The position numbers and the translations under genes were made by a program. From assembly GCF_000210075.1 (NCBI RefSeq), contig NC_021017.1, positions 4,322,556 to 4,386,555 of the forward strand: a stretch of 64,000 bases of DNA. Reading direction: 5' to 3'. Source of the DNA: Bacteroides xylanisolvens XB1A. Its GTDB lineage: Bacteria; Bacteroidota; Bacteroidia; Bacteroidales; Bacteroidaceae. Position 1 is the stretch's first letter. The number at the start of each line of letters is the position of its first letter. Shown one piece after another: positions 44,989 through 53,444 of this stretch. The notes beneath the pieces were generated by a model. The model searched no databases, was not told where the DNA came from, and saw only the letters and a list, made by a program, of their open reading frames with translations.

Positions 44989-46788
44989 ATGGAAAACTTA
45001 AAGAACGTAGCTCCTATTGAAGATTTCAACTGGGATGCTTATGAAAATGGCGAAACAGTAACCAACGTTAGCCACGATGAACTTGAAAAAGCTTACGACG
45101 GTACGCTTAACAAAGTGAACGACCGTGAGGTTGTTGACGGAACCGTAATCGCAATGAACAAGCGTGAAGTAGTTGTGAACATCGGTTACAAATCAGACGG
45201 TATCATCCCTTTGAATGAATTCCGTTACAATCCGGACCTGAAAGTAGGTGATACTGTAGAAGTATACATCGAAAACCAGGAAGACAAAAAAGGACAGCTC
45301 GTTCTGTCACACAGAAAAGCCCGCGCTACTCGTTCTTGGGATCGCGTTAACGCTGCTCTGGAAAATGAAGAAATTATCAAGGGTTACATCAAGTGCCGCA
45401 CGAAGGGTGGTATGATCGTAGACGTATTCGGAATCGAAGCATTCTTGCCGGGTTCTCAAATCGACGTTAAACCGATCCGCGACTATGATGTATTCGTTGG
45501 CAAAACAATGGAATTCAAAGTGGTTAAAATTAACCAGGAATTCAAAAACGTTGTTGTATCTCACAAGGCTCTTATCGAAGCTGAACTGGAACAACAGAAG
45601 AAAGAAATCATCGGTAAACTCGAAAAAGGACAAGTTCTTGAAGGAACTGTTAAAAATATCACATCTTACGGTGTATTCATCGACCTTGGTGGCGTAGACG
45701 GTTTGATCCACATCACTGACCTTTCTTGGGGACGTGTTAGCGATCCGAAAGAAGTGGTTGAACTGGATCAGAAGCTCAACGTTGTTATCCTTGACTTCGA
45801 TGACGAAAAGAAACGTATCGCTCTTGGCTTGAAACAACTGACTCCGCACCCATGGGATGCTCTTGATACTGACTTGAAGGTTGGTGACAAGGTGAAAGGT
45901 AAAGTGGTTGTTATGGCTGACTACGGTGCATTCATCGAAATCGCTGCTGGCGTAGAAGGTTTGATCCACGTTTCAGAAATGTCTTGGAGCCAACACCTGC
46001 GTTCTGCACAAGATTTCATGAAGGTAGGCGACGAAGTAGAAGCTGTTGTTCTTACACTTGACCGCGAAGAACGTAAGATGTCTTTGGGTATCAAACAACT
46101 GAAACAAGATCCATGGGAAACAATCGAAGAAAAGTATCCTGTAGGTTCTAAGCATACTGCAAAAGTACGTAACTTCACTAACTTCGGTGTATTCGTAGAA
46201 ATCGAAGAAGGTGTAGACGGCTTGATCCACATCTCTGACCTTTCTTGGACTAAGAAAGTGAAACACCCGTCAGAATTTACACAGATTGGTGCTGACATCG
46301 AAGTTCAGGTATTGGAAATCGATAAAGACAACCGTCGTTTGAGCCTTGGCCACAAACAACTCGAAGAAAATCCTTGGGATGTATTCGAAACTGTGTTCAC
46401 TGTAGGTTCTGTACACGAAGGTACTATCATCGAAATGTTGGATAAGGGTGCTGTTGTAGCTCTTCCTTACGGTGTAGAAGGTTTCGCAACTCCGAAACAC
46501 CTTGTAAAAGAAGACGGTTCACAAGCACAGTTGGATGAGAAACTTGAATTCAAAGTGATCGAGTTCAACAAAGACGCTAAGAGAATCATCTTGTCTCACA
46601 GCCGTATCTTCGAAGATGTAGCTAAAGCTGAAGAAAGAGCAGAAAAGAAAGCTGCTTCTGGCGCAAAGAAAGCATCTTCTGGTAAGAGAGAAGATTCTCC
46701 GATGATCCAAAACCAAGCTGCTTCAACTACTCTGGGCGACATCGACGCTCTGGCTGCATTGAAAGAACAGTTGGAAGGAAAGAAATAA
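44989..46788 (+). CDS. rpsA: 30S ribosomal protein S1
   Basis: This is a 599-residue protein made of six S1 RNA-binding repeats. The repeat phrases include YGVFIDLGGVDGLIHITDLSW, FGVFVEIEEGVDGLIHIS and YGAFIEIAAGVEGLIHVS. A Lys/Ala-rich C-terminal tail follows. It brings mRNA to the 30S subunit, which matters in Bacteroides where Shine-Dalgarno sites are weak. Codon use is strongly biased, as expected for a highly expressed gene. It has its own promoter and terminator. Confidence 0.97.
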   Translation: MENLKNVAPIEDFNWDAYENGETVTNVSHDELEKAYDGTLNKVNDREVVDGTVIAMNKREVVVNIGYKSDGIIPLNEFRYNPDLKVGDTVEVYIENQEDKKGQLVLSHRKARATRSWDRVNAALENEEIIKGYIKCRTKGGMIVDVFGIEAFLPGSQIDVKPIRDYDVFVGKTMEFKVVKINQEFKNVVVSHKALIEAELEQQKKEIIGKLEKGQVLEGTVKNITSYGVFIDLGGVDGLIHITDLSWGRVSDPKEVVELDQKLNVVILDFDDEKKRIALGLKQLTPHPWDALDTDLKVGDKVKGKVVVMADYGAFIEIAAGVEGLIHVSEMSWSQHLRSAQDFMKVGDEVEAVVLTLDREERKMSLGIKQLKQDPWETIEEKYPVGSKHTAKVRNFTNFGVFVEIEEGVDGLIHISDLSWTKKVKHPSEFTQIGADIEVQVLEIDKDNRRLSLGHKQLEENPWDVFETVFTVGSVHEGTIIEMLDKGAVVALPYGVEGFATPKHLVKEDGSQAQLDEKLEFKVIEFNKDAKRIILSHSRIFEDVAKAEERAEKKAASGAKKASSGKREDSPMIQNQAASTTLGDIDALAALKEQLEGKK

Positions 46789-46811
46789 TCTGAACAGAAT
46801 ATTTTTTGATG

Positions 46812-46842
46812 AAGGCGCTCCCGGTTGGGGGCGCCTTTTTTT
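46812..46842 (+). terminator. rpsA terminator
   Basis: AAGGCGCTCCC and GGGGGCGCCTT form a strong GC stem followed by a T-run, 24 bp after the rpsA stop codon. Confidence 0.9.
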
Positions 46843-46843
46843 A

Positions 46844-47070
46844 TTCACCACAGAGGACGTAGAGGACACAGAGGGTAAGAAGGGTAAGGAGGATATGGAG
46901 AGGATATGGAGGACAGGAAGGATATGGAGAATACAGAGGGTGTGAAGGCTTGATTTAACAAACTAACGATGGCGATATATTTTATTTATATAAATCTACC
47001 CTCTTCTTATCCTCCGCATCTTCTCCATATCCTCCTTACCCTTCTTACCCTCTGCGTCCTCCGTGGTGAA
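46844..47070. repeat. 227-bp palindromic repeat element
   Basis: The left arm from 46844 and the right arm (47021-47070) are imperfect reverse complements of about 50 bp, beginning TTCACCAC(A/G)GAGGACG. The left arm carries an extra 9-bp insertion and then three copies of GGATATGGA. No ORF lies inside. The outer ends resemble those of the element at 5384-5558. It fills the gap between the rpsA terminator and the rnz promoter. Confidence 0.75.
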
Positions 47071-47115
47071 TAGAAAAAAAGTTTCTTCCTTTGCAAGATT
47101 GAATCTGAAATGCTT

Positions 47116-47124
47116 TATCTTTGC
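47116..47124 (+). promoter_or_regulatory. -7 box of rnz, 5 bp from the start codon
   Basis: TATCTTTGC ends 5 bp before the ATG at 47130, so transcription would begin at or near the start codon. A TTG lies 22 bp further upstream. Confidence 0.55.
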
Positions 47125-47129
47125 ATACC

Positions 47130-48068
47130 ATGGAAAAATTTGAGTTACATATATTGGGATGCGGTTCCGCTTTGCCTACCACGCGACATTTTGCGACCTC
47201 TCAAGTCGTGAACCTGCGTGAAAAACTATTTATGATTGATTGTGGCGAGGGAGCACAAATGCAGTTACGTCGTTCGCGACTGAAATTTTCCCGATTGAAT
47301 CATATCTTCATCTCTCATCTACATGGTGACCATTGTTTCGGATTGTTGGGGCTGATTTCTACATTCGGATTATTGGGAAGAACAGCCGATTTGCATATTC
47401 ATTCTCCACGAGGACTGGAAGAACTGTTTGCACCGATGCTTGCTTTCTTTTGTAAGACTTTGACTTATAAGGTGTTCTTCCATGAATTCGAAACGAAAGA
47501 ACCGATGCTCATTTACGATGACCGTTCGGTGACTGTGACCACCATCCCTTTAAAACATCGAATTCCCTGCTGCGGTTTCCTTTTTGAAGAGAAACAGCGT
47601 CCGAACCATATCATCAGAGACATGGTGGACTTTTATAAAGTCCCGGTCTATGAACTGAACCGTATCAAGAACGGAGCAGACTTTGTAACTCCCGAAGGAG
47701 AAGTAATACCCAATTTGCGTCTGACCCGTCCTTCGGCTCCGGCTCGTAAATATGCTTATTGCTCCGATACAATCTATCGCCCGTCGCTTGCCGAACAAAT
47801 CAGCAATGTAGATTTGCTTTTCCATGAGGCTACCTTTGCGCAGACAGAGCAGGCACGTGCCAAGGAAACTTATCATACTACGGCTGCGCAAGCCGCACAA
47901 CTAGCTTTGGACGCCAATGTGAAACAATTGGTGATCGGACACTTTTCAGCCCGTTACGAGGATGAATCTATTTTGCTTAATGAAGCGTCCGCCATTTTCC
48001 CGCAAACCATTTTAGCGAAAGAGAATATGTGTATTGACGTTGATGGAGGAACTGTGTATGAGAAATAG
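47130..48068 (+). CDS. rnz: Ribonuclease Z
   Basis: This is a 312-residue metallo-beta-lactamase-fold enzyme started at the ATG at 47130 (MEKFELHILGCGSALP). It trims tRNA 3' trailers. Zinc ligands are seen in SHLHGDHCFG, YCSDTIY, FHEATF and IGHFSARY. It overlaps the L,D-transpeptidase gene by 11 bp, so the two are translationally coupled. The -7 box sits immediately upstream, suggesting a leaderless mRNA. Confidence 0.94.
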   Translation: MEKFELHILGCGSALPTTRHFATSQVVNLREKLFMIDCGEGAQMQLRRSRLKFSRLNHIFISHLHGDHCFGLLGLISTFGLLGRTADLHIHSPRGLEELFAPMLAFFCKTLTYKVFFHEFETKEPMLIYDDRSVTVTTIPLKHRIPCCGFLFEEKQRPNHIIRDMVDFYKVPVYELNRIKNGADFVTPEGEVIPNLRLTRPSAPARKYAYCSDTIYRPSLAEQISNVDLLFHEATFAQTEQARAKETYHTTAAQAAQLALDANVKQLVIGHFSARYEDESILLNEASAIFPQTILAKENMCIDVDGGTVYEK

Positions 48069-49599
48069 ACGCCTGCTTTGGGGAGCGGTAATCCTGTTCG
48101 TCGTTTGTTTGGCAGCCTGTAAGAAAGAGAAACCCCAATCTCCGATACCGGACTCTCTGGCTTCCCTGCAAGAGTTGTTCAACCCTGCTTATCAAATAGA
48201 TGCCGACAGTATTCGTCTGATGATCCGTTCCTATTTGAACGAAAACCCTATAACTCCCTGGGATTCGGCTTTGTTGGCCCATTATCGGGAAAAAGATGAA
48301 TTCTTCTGGTTGAATGACTCGCTCGTGTCCGATAAACCTGCCGCACAGGTGGCGGACTCTATGTTGTTCTGGCTGGGAGACATCTCACGGCATGGCATTA
48401 ACCCGAATCTTTATTCGGTCGATAGCATCCGTGAGAGATTGCAACAAATACATTCTTTGAAGTTGCAGGAAGGAAAGACAATGAACCGTCTGTTGGCAGA
48501 TGTGGAATATCAGTTGACAGCCGCATATCTTTCGTATGTGTGCCAGTTGAAGTTTGGTTTCCTGCCTTCGGAACACAGATGGAATGATTCGATCAATCGT
48601 ATTCCCTTAAAACATTGTGATGTAACTTTTGCAAATGCCGCCCTCGATTCATTGCGTGCAAATCCAATTGCTGCTCTTCGTGGAGCACAACCTTCTTCTC
48701 CGCTTTATCGCAAGATGCAGGAAGAACTGGTTCGTGTAAATGCTTGGGGGAAAACGGATACTACGGATTATTACCGGAATCGTCTGTTGGTAAATATGGA
48801 GCGGGCACGTTGGCAATATGCATTGGACAAAGGACAGAAATATGTGATAGCCAATGTGGCGGCATTCATGTTGCAGGCAATCAACGAAGAAACGGACTCT
48901 ATCCTGGAGATGCGTATCTGTGTGGGGAGTGTGAAAAATAAAACTCCTCTGTTGTCGAGCAGGATTTATTATATGGAACTGAATCCGTACTGGAATGTAC
49001 CTCAAAGTATTATCAGGAAAGAAATCATCCCTACTTATCGCAGAGATACGACCTATTTCACCCGTAATCGCATGAAGGTATACGATAAGAACGGCTTACA
49101 AGTAAACCCTCATCAGGTTAATTGGGCTAAATATGCAGGAAAAGGTGTACCTTATACGGTGAAGCAGGACAATAAAACGGGGAATTCATTGGGACGCATC
49201 ATCTTCCGCTTTCCTAATCCTCATTCCGTATATCTGCACGATACTCCTTCCCGGTGGGCTTTCACGCGAAACAATCGTGCGGTGAGCCATGGTTGCGTCC
49301 GCCTTCAGAAAGCACTCGACTTTGCTTTCTTCCTGTTGAAAGAACCGGATGAATTATTGGAAGACCGTATCCGCATTGCAATGGATATCAAGCCGGTGAG
49401 TGAAGAGGGGAAGAAGCTGCCTGTCAGTGCGGCCTATCGCGAACTGAAACATTATAGTTTAGAGAAATATATACCTTTATTTATAGATTATCAGACAGTT
49501 TATCTGTCTGCCGATAATAATTTGAGGTATTGTGAGGACATTTATAAATATGATCCGTCTTTACTAGAGGCAATGAACAACCTGAATTTGAAACCATAA
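48058..49599 (+). CDS. L,D-transpeptidase (YkuD family) lipoprotein
   Basis: This is a 513-residue protein started at the ATG at 48058 (MRNRRLLWG), inside the 3' end of rnz. A lipoprotein signal has lipobox LAAC (Cys21). The large N-terminal half matches the scaffold found in YcbB/LdtD-type enzymes. The YkuD catalytic domain contains YYMELNPYWNVPQSI and the active site SHGCVR with catalytic Cys near residue 411. It should form 3-3 crosslinks in peptidoglycan or attach proteins to it. Confidence 0.92.
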   Translation: MRNRRLLWGAVILFVVCLAACKKEKPQSPIPDSLASLQELFNPAYQIDADSIRLMIRSYLNENPITPWDSALLAHYREKDEFFWLNDSLVSDKPAAQVADSMLFWLGDISRHGINPNLYSVDSIRERLQQIHSLKLQEGKTMNRLLADVEYQLTAAYLSYVCQLKFGFLPSEHRWNDSINRIPLKHCDVTFANAALDSLRANPIAALRGAQPSSPLYRKMQEELVRVNAWGKTDTTDYYRNRLLVNMERARWQYALDKGQKYVIANVAAFMLQAINEETDSILEMRICVGSVKNKTPLLSSRIYYMELNPYWNVPQSIIRKEIIPTYRRDTTYFTRNRMKVYDKNGLQVNPHQVNWAKYAGKGVPYTVKQDNKTGNSLGRIIFRFPNPHSVYLHDTPSRWAFTRNNRAVSHGCVRLQKALDFAFFLLKEPDELLEDRIRIAMDIKPVSEEGKKLPVSAAYRELKHYSLEKYIPLFIDYQTVYLSADNNLRYCEDIYKYDPSLLEAMNNLNLKP

Positions 49600-49623
49600 A
49601 TAAACATACAGATACAAGAGATT

Positions 49624-50175
49624 ATGATTCCTTATAACGAACGCGAAGTTCTGAAACTCCTTCAGGAGGAGAGTACACAGCGGAAAGGATTTGAAATGAT
49701 TGTGGCGCAGTATAGCGAGCAATTATATTGGCAAATCCGCCGGATGGTACTGTCGCATGAGGATGCGAACGATCTCCTGCAAAACACTTTCATCAAGGCA
49801 TGGACGAATATCGATTATTTCCGTGCCGAGGCGAAACTGTCTACCTGGCTCTATCGCATCGCGCTGAACGAATGTCTTACCTTTCTGAACAAGCAGCGCG
49901 CTATGACTACCGTGGATATTGACGATCCTGAAGCTGCGATTGTGCAGAAGCTGGAAAGTGACTCCTACTTTTCGGGCGACGAAATACAGTTGTGTCTGCA
50001 AAAAGCTCTATTGACTTTGCCGGAAAAACAGCGTATGGTGTTCAACCTGAAATATTATCAGGAAATGAAATACGAAGAGATGTCGGAAATCTTCGGCACA
50101 TCGGTTGGTGCGCTCAAAGCGTCATATCATCATGCGGTGAAGAAAATAGAGAAGTTTTTAGAAGAAATAGATTAA
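49624..50175 (+). CDS. RNA polymerase sigma factor, ECF type
   Basis: This is a 183-residue sigma-70 family factor. Region 2 contains MVLSHEDANDLLQNTFIKAW and AKLSTWLYRIALNECL. Region 4 contains LPEKQRMVFNLKYYQEMKYE and the recognition helix SVGALKASYHHAVKKI. It is followed by two small genes on the same strand, one with a membrane helix that may be its anti-sigma factor. Target genes are unknown; the linked genes suggest an envelope-stress role. Confidence 0.93.
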   Translation: MIPYNEREVLKLLQEESTQRKGFEMIVAQYSEQLYWQIRRMVLSHEDANDLLQNTFIKAWTNIDYFRAEAKLSTWLYRIALNECLTFLNKQRAMTTVDIDDPEAAIVQKLESDSYFSGDEIQLCLQKALLTLPEKQRMVFNLKYYQEMKYEEMSEIFGTSVGALKASYHHAVKKIEKFLEEID

Positions 50176-50222
50176 ACCTTTTAAATTGGACGTTGTCTAA
50201 GTAAAAGAGAGGAGAAAAACGT

Positions 50223-50600
50223 ATGAAAGAAGAAGATATCCTATTGAAGAAGCTTGGTAAGGAAAATTCCTTCAAAGTGCCTGATGGTTACTTTGAAAAC
50301 CTGACTTCGGAGGTAATGAATAAACTTCCTGAAAAAGAAAAAGTAGTTTTCAAGGAAGAACCTGTCAGCACATGGACAAGACTGAAACCATTGCTCTATC
50401 TCGCTGCTATGTTTGTGGGTGCGGCCCTGATTATCCGGGTAGCGTCGACAGATCACAAACCTGCTGCGATCGATGAAGTGGCGGTGACGGAGGTGGATAC
50501 TGAAGTTGTATCGGACGAAATGCTGGATGTGGCACTAGACCGCGCTATGCTGGATGATTATTCGTTATATGTTTATTTGAGTGACGCAAGTGTAGAATGA
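50223..50600 (+). CDS. Small single-helix membrane protein, possible anti-sigma factor
   Basis: This is a 125-residue protein. A soluble N-terminal part (about 1-50, containing FKVPDGYFENLTSEVMNKLP) is followed by one membrane helix (about 57-76, PLLYLAAMFVGAALIIRV) and a short acidic outside tail. The FKVPDGYFENL phrase is common in small Bacteroidetes proteins encoded after sigma factors. It lies 47 bp after the sigma gene. Anti-sigma function is inferred from position and topology only. Confidence 0.75.
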   Translation: MKEEDILLKKLGKENSFKVPDGYFENLTSEVMNKLPEKEKVVFKEEPVSTWTRLKPLLYLAAMFVGAALIIRVASTDHKPAAIDEVAVTEVDTEVVSDEMLDVALDRAMLDDYSLYVYLSDASVE

Positions 50601-50627
50601 TTTATTAAAACTGATTGAATACAGAAA

Positions 50628-51095
50628 ATGAGAAAACTAATCGCATGGGTTGTTTTGTTGTGTGGCTTTATGCCTGTTCTTTGGGCTGCTGACGGATGTG
50701 ATCAGCATTTATCCCGGGAGGAGTTCAGGGCAAAACAAAAGGAATTCATTACCGAACAGGCAGGATTGAGTAAAAAGGAGGCAGCCAAGTTCTTTCCCGT
50801 CTATTTTGAACTCCAGGATAAGAAGAAGAAGCTGAATGATGAATCGTGGGATTTGATGCGCAAAGGTAAAGATGATAAGACGACGGAAGCTCAATATGCA
50901 GAAATCAACGATAAGATAGCCAACAATCGTATTGCTGCCGATCAGCTTGATAAGACTTATCTGGGTAAGTTCAAAAAGATTCTTTCCAGTAAGAAGATAT
51001 TTCTCGTGCAGCGTGCGGAAATGCGCTTCCACCGGGAGATGATAAAAGGAATGAATCGTGGCAAGGATAAAGGAAACGATTCGAAGAAGAAATAA
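50628..51095 (+). CDS. Small secreted helical protein (Spy/CpxP-like in character)
   Basis: This is a 155-residue protein with a signal peptide (MRKLIAWVVLLCGFMPVLWA). The mature part is highly charged and helical (LSREEFRAKQKEFITEQAGL, then an FFPVYFELQDKKKKL segment) and ends in a Lys-rich tail. Length, helicity and position after a sigma factor and a membrane protein recall periplasmic stress sensors or chaperones such as Spy and CpxP. No LTxxQ motif is obvious, so family membership is not claimed. Confidence 0.75.
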   Translation: MRKLIAWVVLLCGFMPVLWAADGCDQHLSREEFRAKQKEFITEQAGLSKKEAAKFFPVYFELQDKKKKLNDESWDLMRKGKDDKTTEAQYAEINDKIANNRIAADQLDKTYLGKFKKILSSKKIFLVQRAEMRFHREMIKGMNRGKDKGNDSKKK

Positions 51096-51145
51096 AGAAA
51101 AATAGAGCGTCTGACTCGTATGAATAGACGTTCTGTTTGAGTAAA

Positions 51146-51186
51146 ATAGAGGCTCTACTCGCACGGAATAGAGCCTCTATTTTTTT
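51146..51186 (+). terminator. Terminator of the sigma-factor operon
   Basis: ATAGAGGCTCTA and TAGAGCCTCTAT form a perfect 12-bp stem followed by six T. A weaker hairpin (AGAGCGTCT with AGACGTTCT, 51105-51133) precedes it, giving a double stem. Confidence 0.88.
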
Positions 51187-51308
51187 ATTTAGATAGCATT
51201 GATTTTAAGTATTCTATTTCTGCAATCAATAGTGGAATATCCTGTTTGGCATGTATTATGAACTCCCAATCATCTTTCAATGATGGCATGTAAATCAATG
51301 TTACTCAT
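51185..51308 (-). pseudogene. Remnant of a phage-type small protein
   Basis: Minus-strand DNA encodes MSNIDLHAIIER then a stop. In another frame it encodes a 34-residue piece, MPSLKDDWEFIIHAKQDIPL continuing to IAEIEYLKS (51185-51289). The two pieces look like the start and end of small phage proteins that begin with a short helix and finish with an (A/H)AxxDIPxLIAEIExLK motif. The middle would then have been deleted. It lies against the mazG stop codon. The family link is from memory of the motif. Confidence 0.4.
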
Positions 51309-51313
51309 AGGTC

Positions 51314-52102
51314 TTACAGTCCTTTTTTCTTTGCTTCATTCCAAATAGCATCCATCTCTTCAAGAGACATATCCTTCAGGCTTTTTCCTTCCTTGATAGT
51401 ATGTTCCTCCAAATAATTGAAGCGACGGATAAACTTTTGGTTGGTAAGTTCCAAAGCGTTATCAGGATTGATCTTGTAGAGACGCGCTGCATTGATAAGG
51501 CTAAACATGACGTCACCGAATTCAGCTTCCGCCTTGTCCTTATTCATATTAGCCACTTCATCCTGAAATTCTCCGATTTCTTCCTTCACTTTATCCCATA
51601 CCTGTTCACGCTCTTCCCAGTCGAAACCTACATTGCGGGCTTTGTCTTGAATACGATAAGCCTTGATGAGCGAGGGGAGGGCAGCGGGTACACCGCTCAA
51701 TACACTCTTATTGCCGTCTTTCTCCTTTAGCTTCAACTGTTCCCAATTTTCGGAAACTTGTCCTGCTGTCTCTGCTTTTACCTCTCCGAATACATGCGGG
51801 TGACGGAAAATCAGTTTATCACACAGTTTGTCGCAAACATCTTTGATGTCAAAATCTCCTGTTTCCGAGCCTATCTTGGCATAGAAAGCAACGTGCAATA
51901 ATACGTCACCCAATTCCTTGCAGATTTCTTTCTTGTCATCCCTCATCAGGGCGTCGCAAAGTTCGTAAGTCTCTTCTATGGTGTTGGGACGCAGACTTTC
52001 ATTGGTCTGTTTGCGGTCCCAGGGACATTTAACACGCAGTTCGTCGAGAATGTCCAGGAAGCGTCCGAAGGCTTCCATCTGTTCTTGTCTGGTATGTGAC
52101 AT
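51314..52102 (-). CDS. mazG: Nucleoside triphosphate pyrophosphohydrolase MazG
   Basis: This is a 262-residue protein of two MazG domains. The first has the hallmark CPWDRKQTNESLRPNTIEET and then EELGDVLLHVAFYAKIG-like metal-binding residues (Glu-Glu-x-x-Asp). The second has KEEIGEFQDEVANMNKDKAE and EFGDVMFSLINAARL. It hydrolyses NTPs or dNTPs to NMPs and pyrophosphate, cleaning damaged nucleotides. It starts 37 bp after the AAA ATPase gene upstream. Confidence 0.95.
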   Translation of the reverse strand: MSHTRQEQMEAFGRFLDILDELRVKCPWDRKQTNESLRPNTIEETYELCDALMRDDKKEICKELGDVLLHVAFYAKIGSETGDFDIKDVCDKLCDKLIFRHPHVFGEVKAETAGQVSENWEQLKLKEKDGNKSVLSGVPAALPSLIKAYRIQDKARNVGFDWEEREQVWDKVKEEIGEFQDEVANMNKDKAEAEFGDVMFSLINAARLYKINPDNALELTNQKFIRRFNYLEEHTIKEGKSLKDMSLEEMDAIWNEAKKKGL

Positions 52103-52139
52103 AAATATATTTTGTATTAAAATTGTTATAAGGCTATTA

Positions 52140-53309
52140 TTAATAATTCATTCCGAAATTCCAAAGTGGAATAATATTCCCGTATCCGGTTTCTATATCA
52201 TCTTTTACAATGTATCCTTCTTTGGCTCCGGTTATTTGTTGTTGTCCTTTGTTTTTTCCGCCTATTTCAAATGTTCTTTCTCCTATTTGGAAATCTGAGA
52301 TTTTGGAAGATATAATATCCTGTTTAACTCGCATTTGGTTATAAAAAAATGTTTCGCGGATATTACCGATATTGGAATTCTCTCTTCCTAATGCATAAAT
52401 GAGATTAGTATTATCAAGATATATTTTTTCTACTTTGCCCAGACCTCTGACCCCGCCTGTGTCATCGCGAACTTGAGCTATCATCCCCGCTTTCTCGATA
52501 TAAAGTAAGTAATCGCTTAAATAATTACGACTAACTCCAATGATGTCAGCAAGTTTTTGCATGACAGGCTTAAATGGAACGCTTTTGGCAATAATCATCA
52601 ACAGTTGTTTCAATTTACGTCCTGTGGAGACATTCATATTAGCATATTGAGGTATGTCATTTTCCATAGTCTGGTTGATTACTTGGTTCAACTCGATTTC
52701 AAAAGTGATATCTTTGCTAAACGGGTAATAGCCGTGTTGTATATATTCAGCGAATAGCGGAAGTGGATGTGCTATTCCCGGAATTTCAACTTTATGTTCC
52801 AGTATCTCTTCTAATGTGTAGACTGGTACATGAATTTGATGGAACATACTTAAATATTCTCTGAAAGACAGCCCTTGCATTTCATAGATGGGGGCACGTC
52901 TGCTTAAATCTGCCGTTCCTTTATAAATATCCAAAATAGAGGAACCGGTGAAAAGAACTTGCATATCAGGATAAGAATCGAATATCTGCTTCAATTCACG
53001 AGACCAGTTAGGGTATTTGTGTATTTCATCAATAAATAGGTGCTTGCCACCTCGTTTGCTGAATTTGTCTGTTAGGTCAATCAGGGAATTATCGGCAAAG
53101 TACATATTGTCTGCTGAAACATACAATGTGTCTTTCGGATTCATGTTCTGCTTGATATGTTGAAGGAACATGGTGGTTTTACCTACCCCGCGTGGCCCAA
53201 CAAGTCCGAGCATATGGCTATCCCAGTTTATTTCAGTATACTTGTATCGGATGAAATCGGTACTTGTAGCTTTAAGGAGTTTATTGAAGTTTTCGTATAA
53301 TCTGTCCAT
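52140..53309 (-). CDS. AAA ATPase with DUF4143 domain
   Basis: This is a 389-residue ATPase of the AAA_14/DUF4143 group. Walker A is GLVGPRGVGKTTMFLQH (about 33-49). Walker B is KHLFIDEIHKYPNW with an Arg-type sensor region VLFTGSSIL. The C-terminal DUF4143 part contains FYNQMRVKQ and a degenerate nuclease-like end (GERTFEIGGKNKGQQ). These proteins are widespread and patchy in Bacteroides; their function is unsettled. A perfect 26-bp inverted repeat lies right upstream of its promoter. Confidence 0.88.
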   Translation of the reverse strand: MDRLYENFNKLLKATSTDFIRYKYTEINWDSHMLGLVGPRGVGKTTMFLQHIKQNMNPKDTLYVSADNMYFADNSLIDLTDKFSKRGGKHLFIDEIHKYPNWSRELKQIFDSYPDMQVLFTGSSILDIYKGTADLSRRAPIYEMQGLSFREYLSMFHQIHVPVYTLEEILEHKVEIPGIAHPLPLFAEYIQHGYYPFSKDITFEIELNQVINQTMENDIPQYANMNVSTGRKLKQLLMIIAKSVPFKPVMQKLADIIGVSRNYLSDYLLYIEKAGMIAQVRDDTGGVRGLGKVEKIYLDNTNLIYALGRENSNIGNIRETFFYNQMRVKQDIISSKISDFQIGERTFEIGGKNKGQQQITGAKEGYIVKDDIETGYGNIIPLWNFGMNY

Positions 53310-53328
53310 GGTTGGTATATATTTATAT

Positions 53329-53398
53329 GCAAATATACGTCAATTGCACAACAAAAGTGCAGAAAACTATAATTTTCTGCACTTTTGTTGTGCAATTG
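53329..53398 (-). promoter_or_regulatory. Promoter and 26-bp perfect palindrome of the AAA/DUF4143 gene
   Basis: The minus strand has TATATTTGC at 53329-53337, 19 bp before the ATG. Directly upstream, 53341-53366 and 53373-53398 are perfect reverse complements of 26 bp around a 6-bp centre; the arm begins CAATTGCACAACAAAAGTGC. The dyad covers the usual -33 zone, so it may be an operator. It could also be a hairpin end for the operon whose stop codon is at 53445. Confidence 0.65.
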
Positions 53399-53444
53399 GT
53401 AAGGCTAATCAAATGAAAATGTCTTCTTGAGGGATTTAGTTGGC

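Noticed and set aside
46844..47070. CRISPR array
   Set aside because: The repeats are inverted arms plus short GGATATGGA units, not evenly spaced direct repeats with unique spacers, and no cas gene is present.
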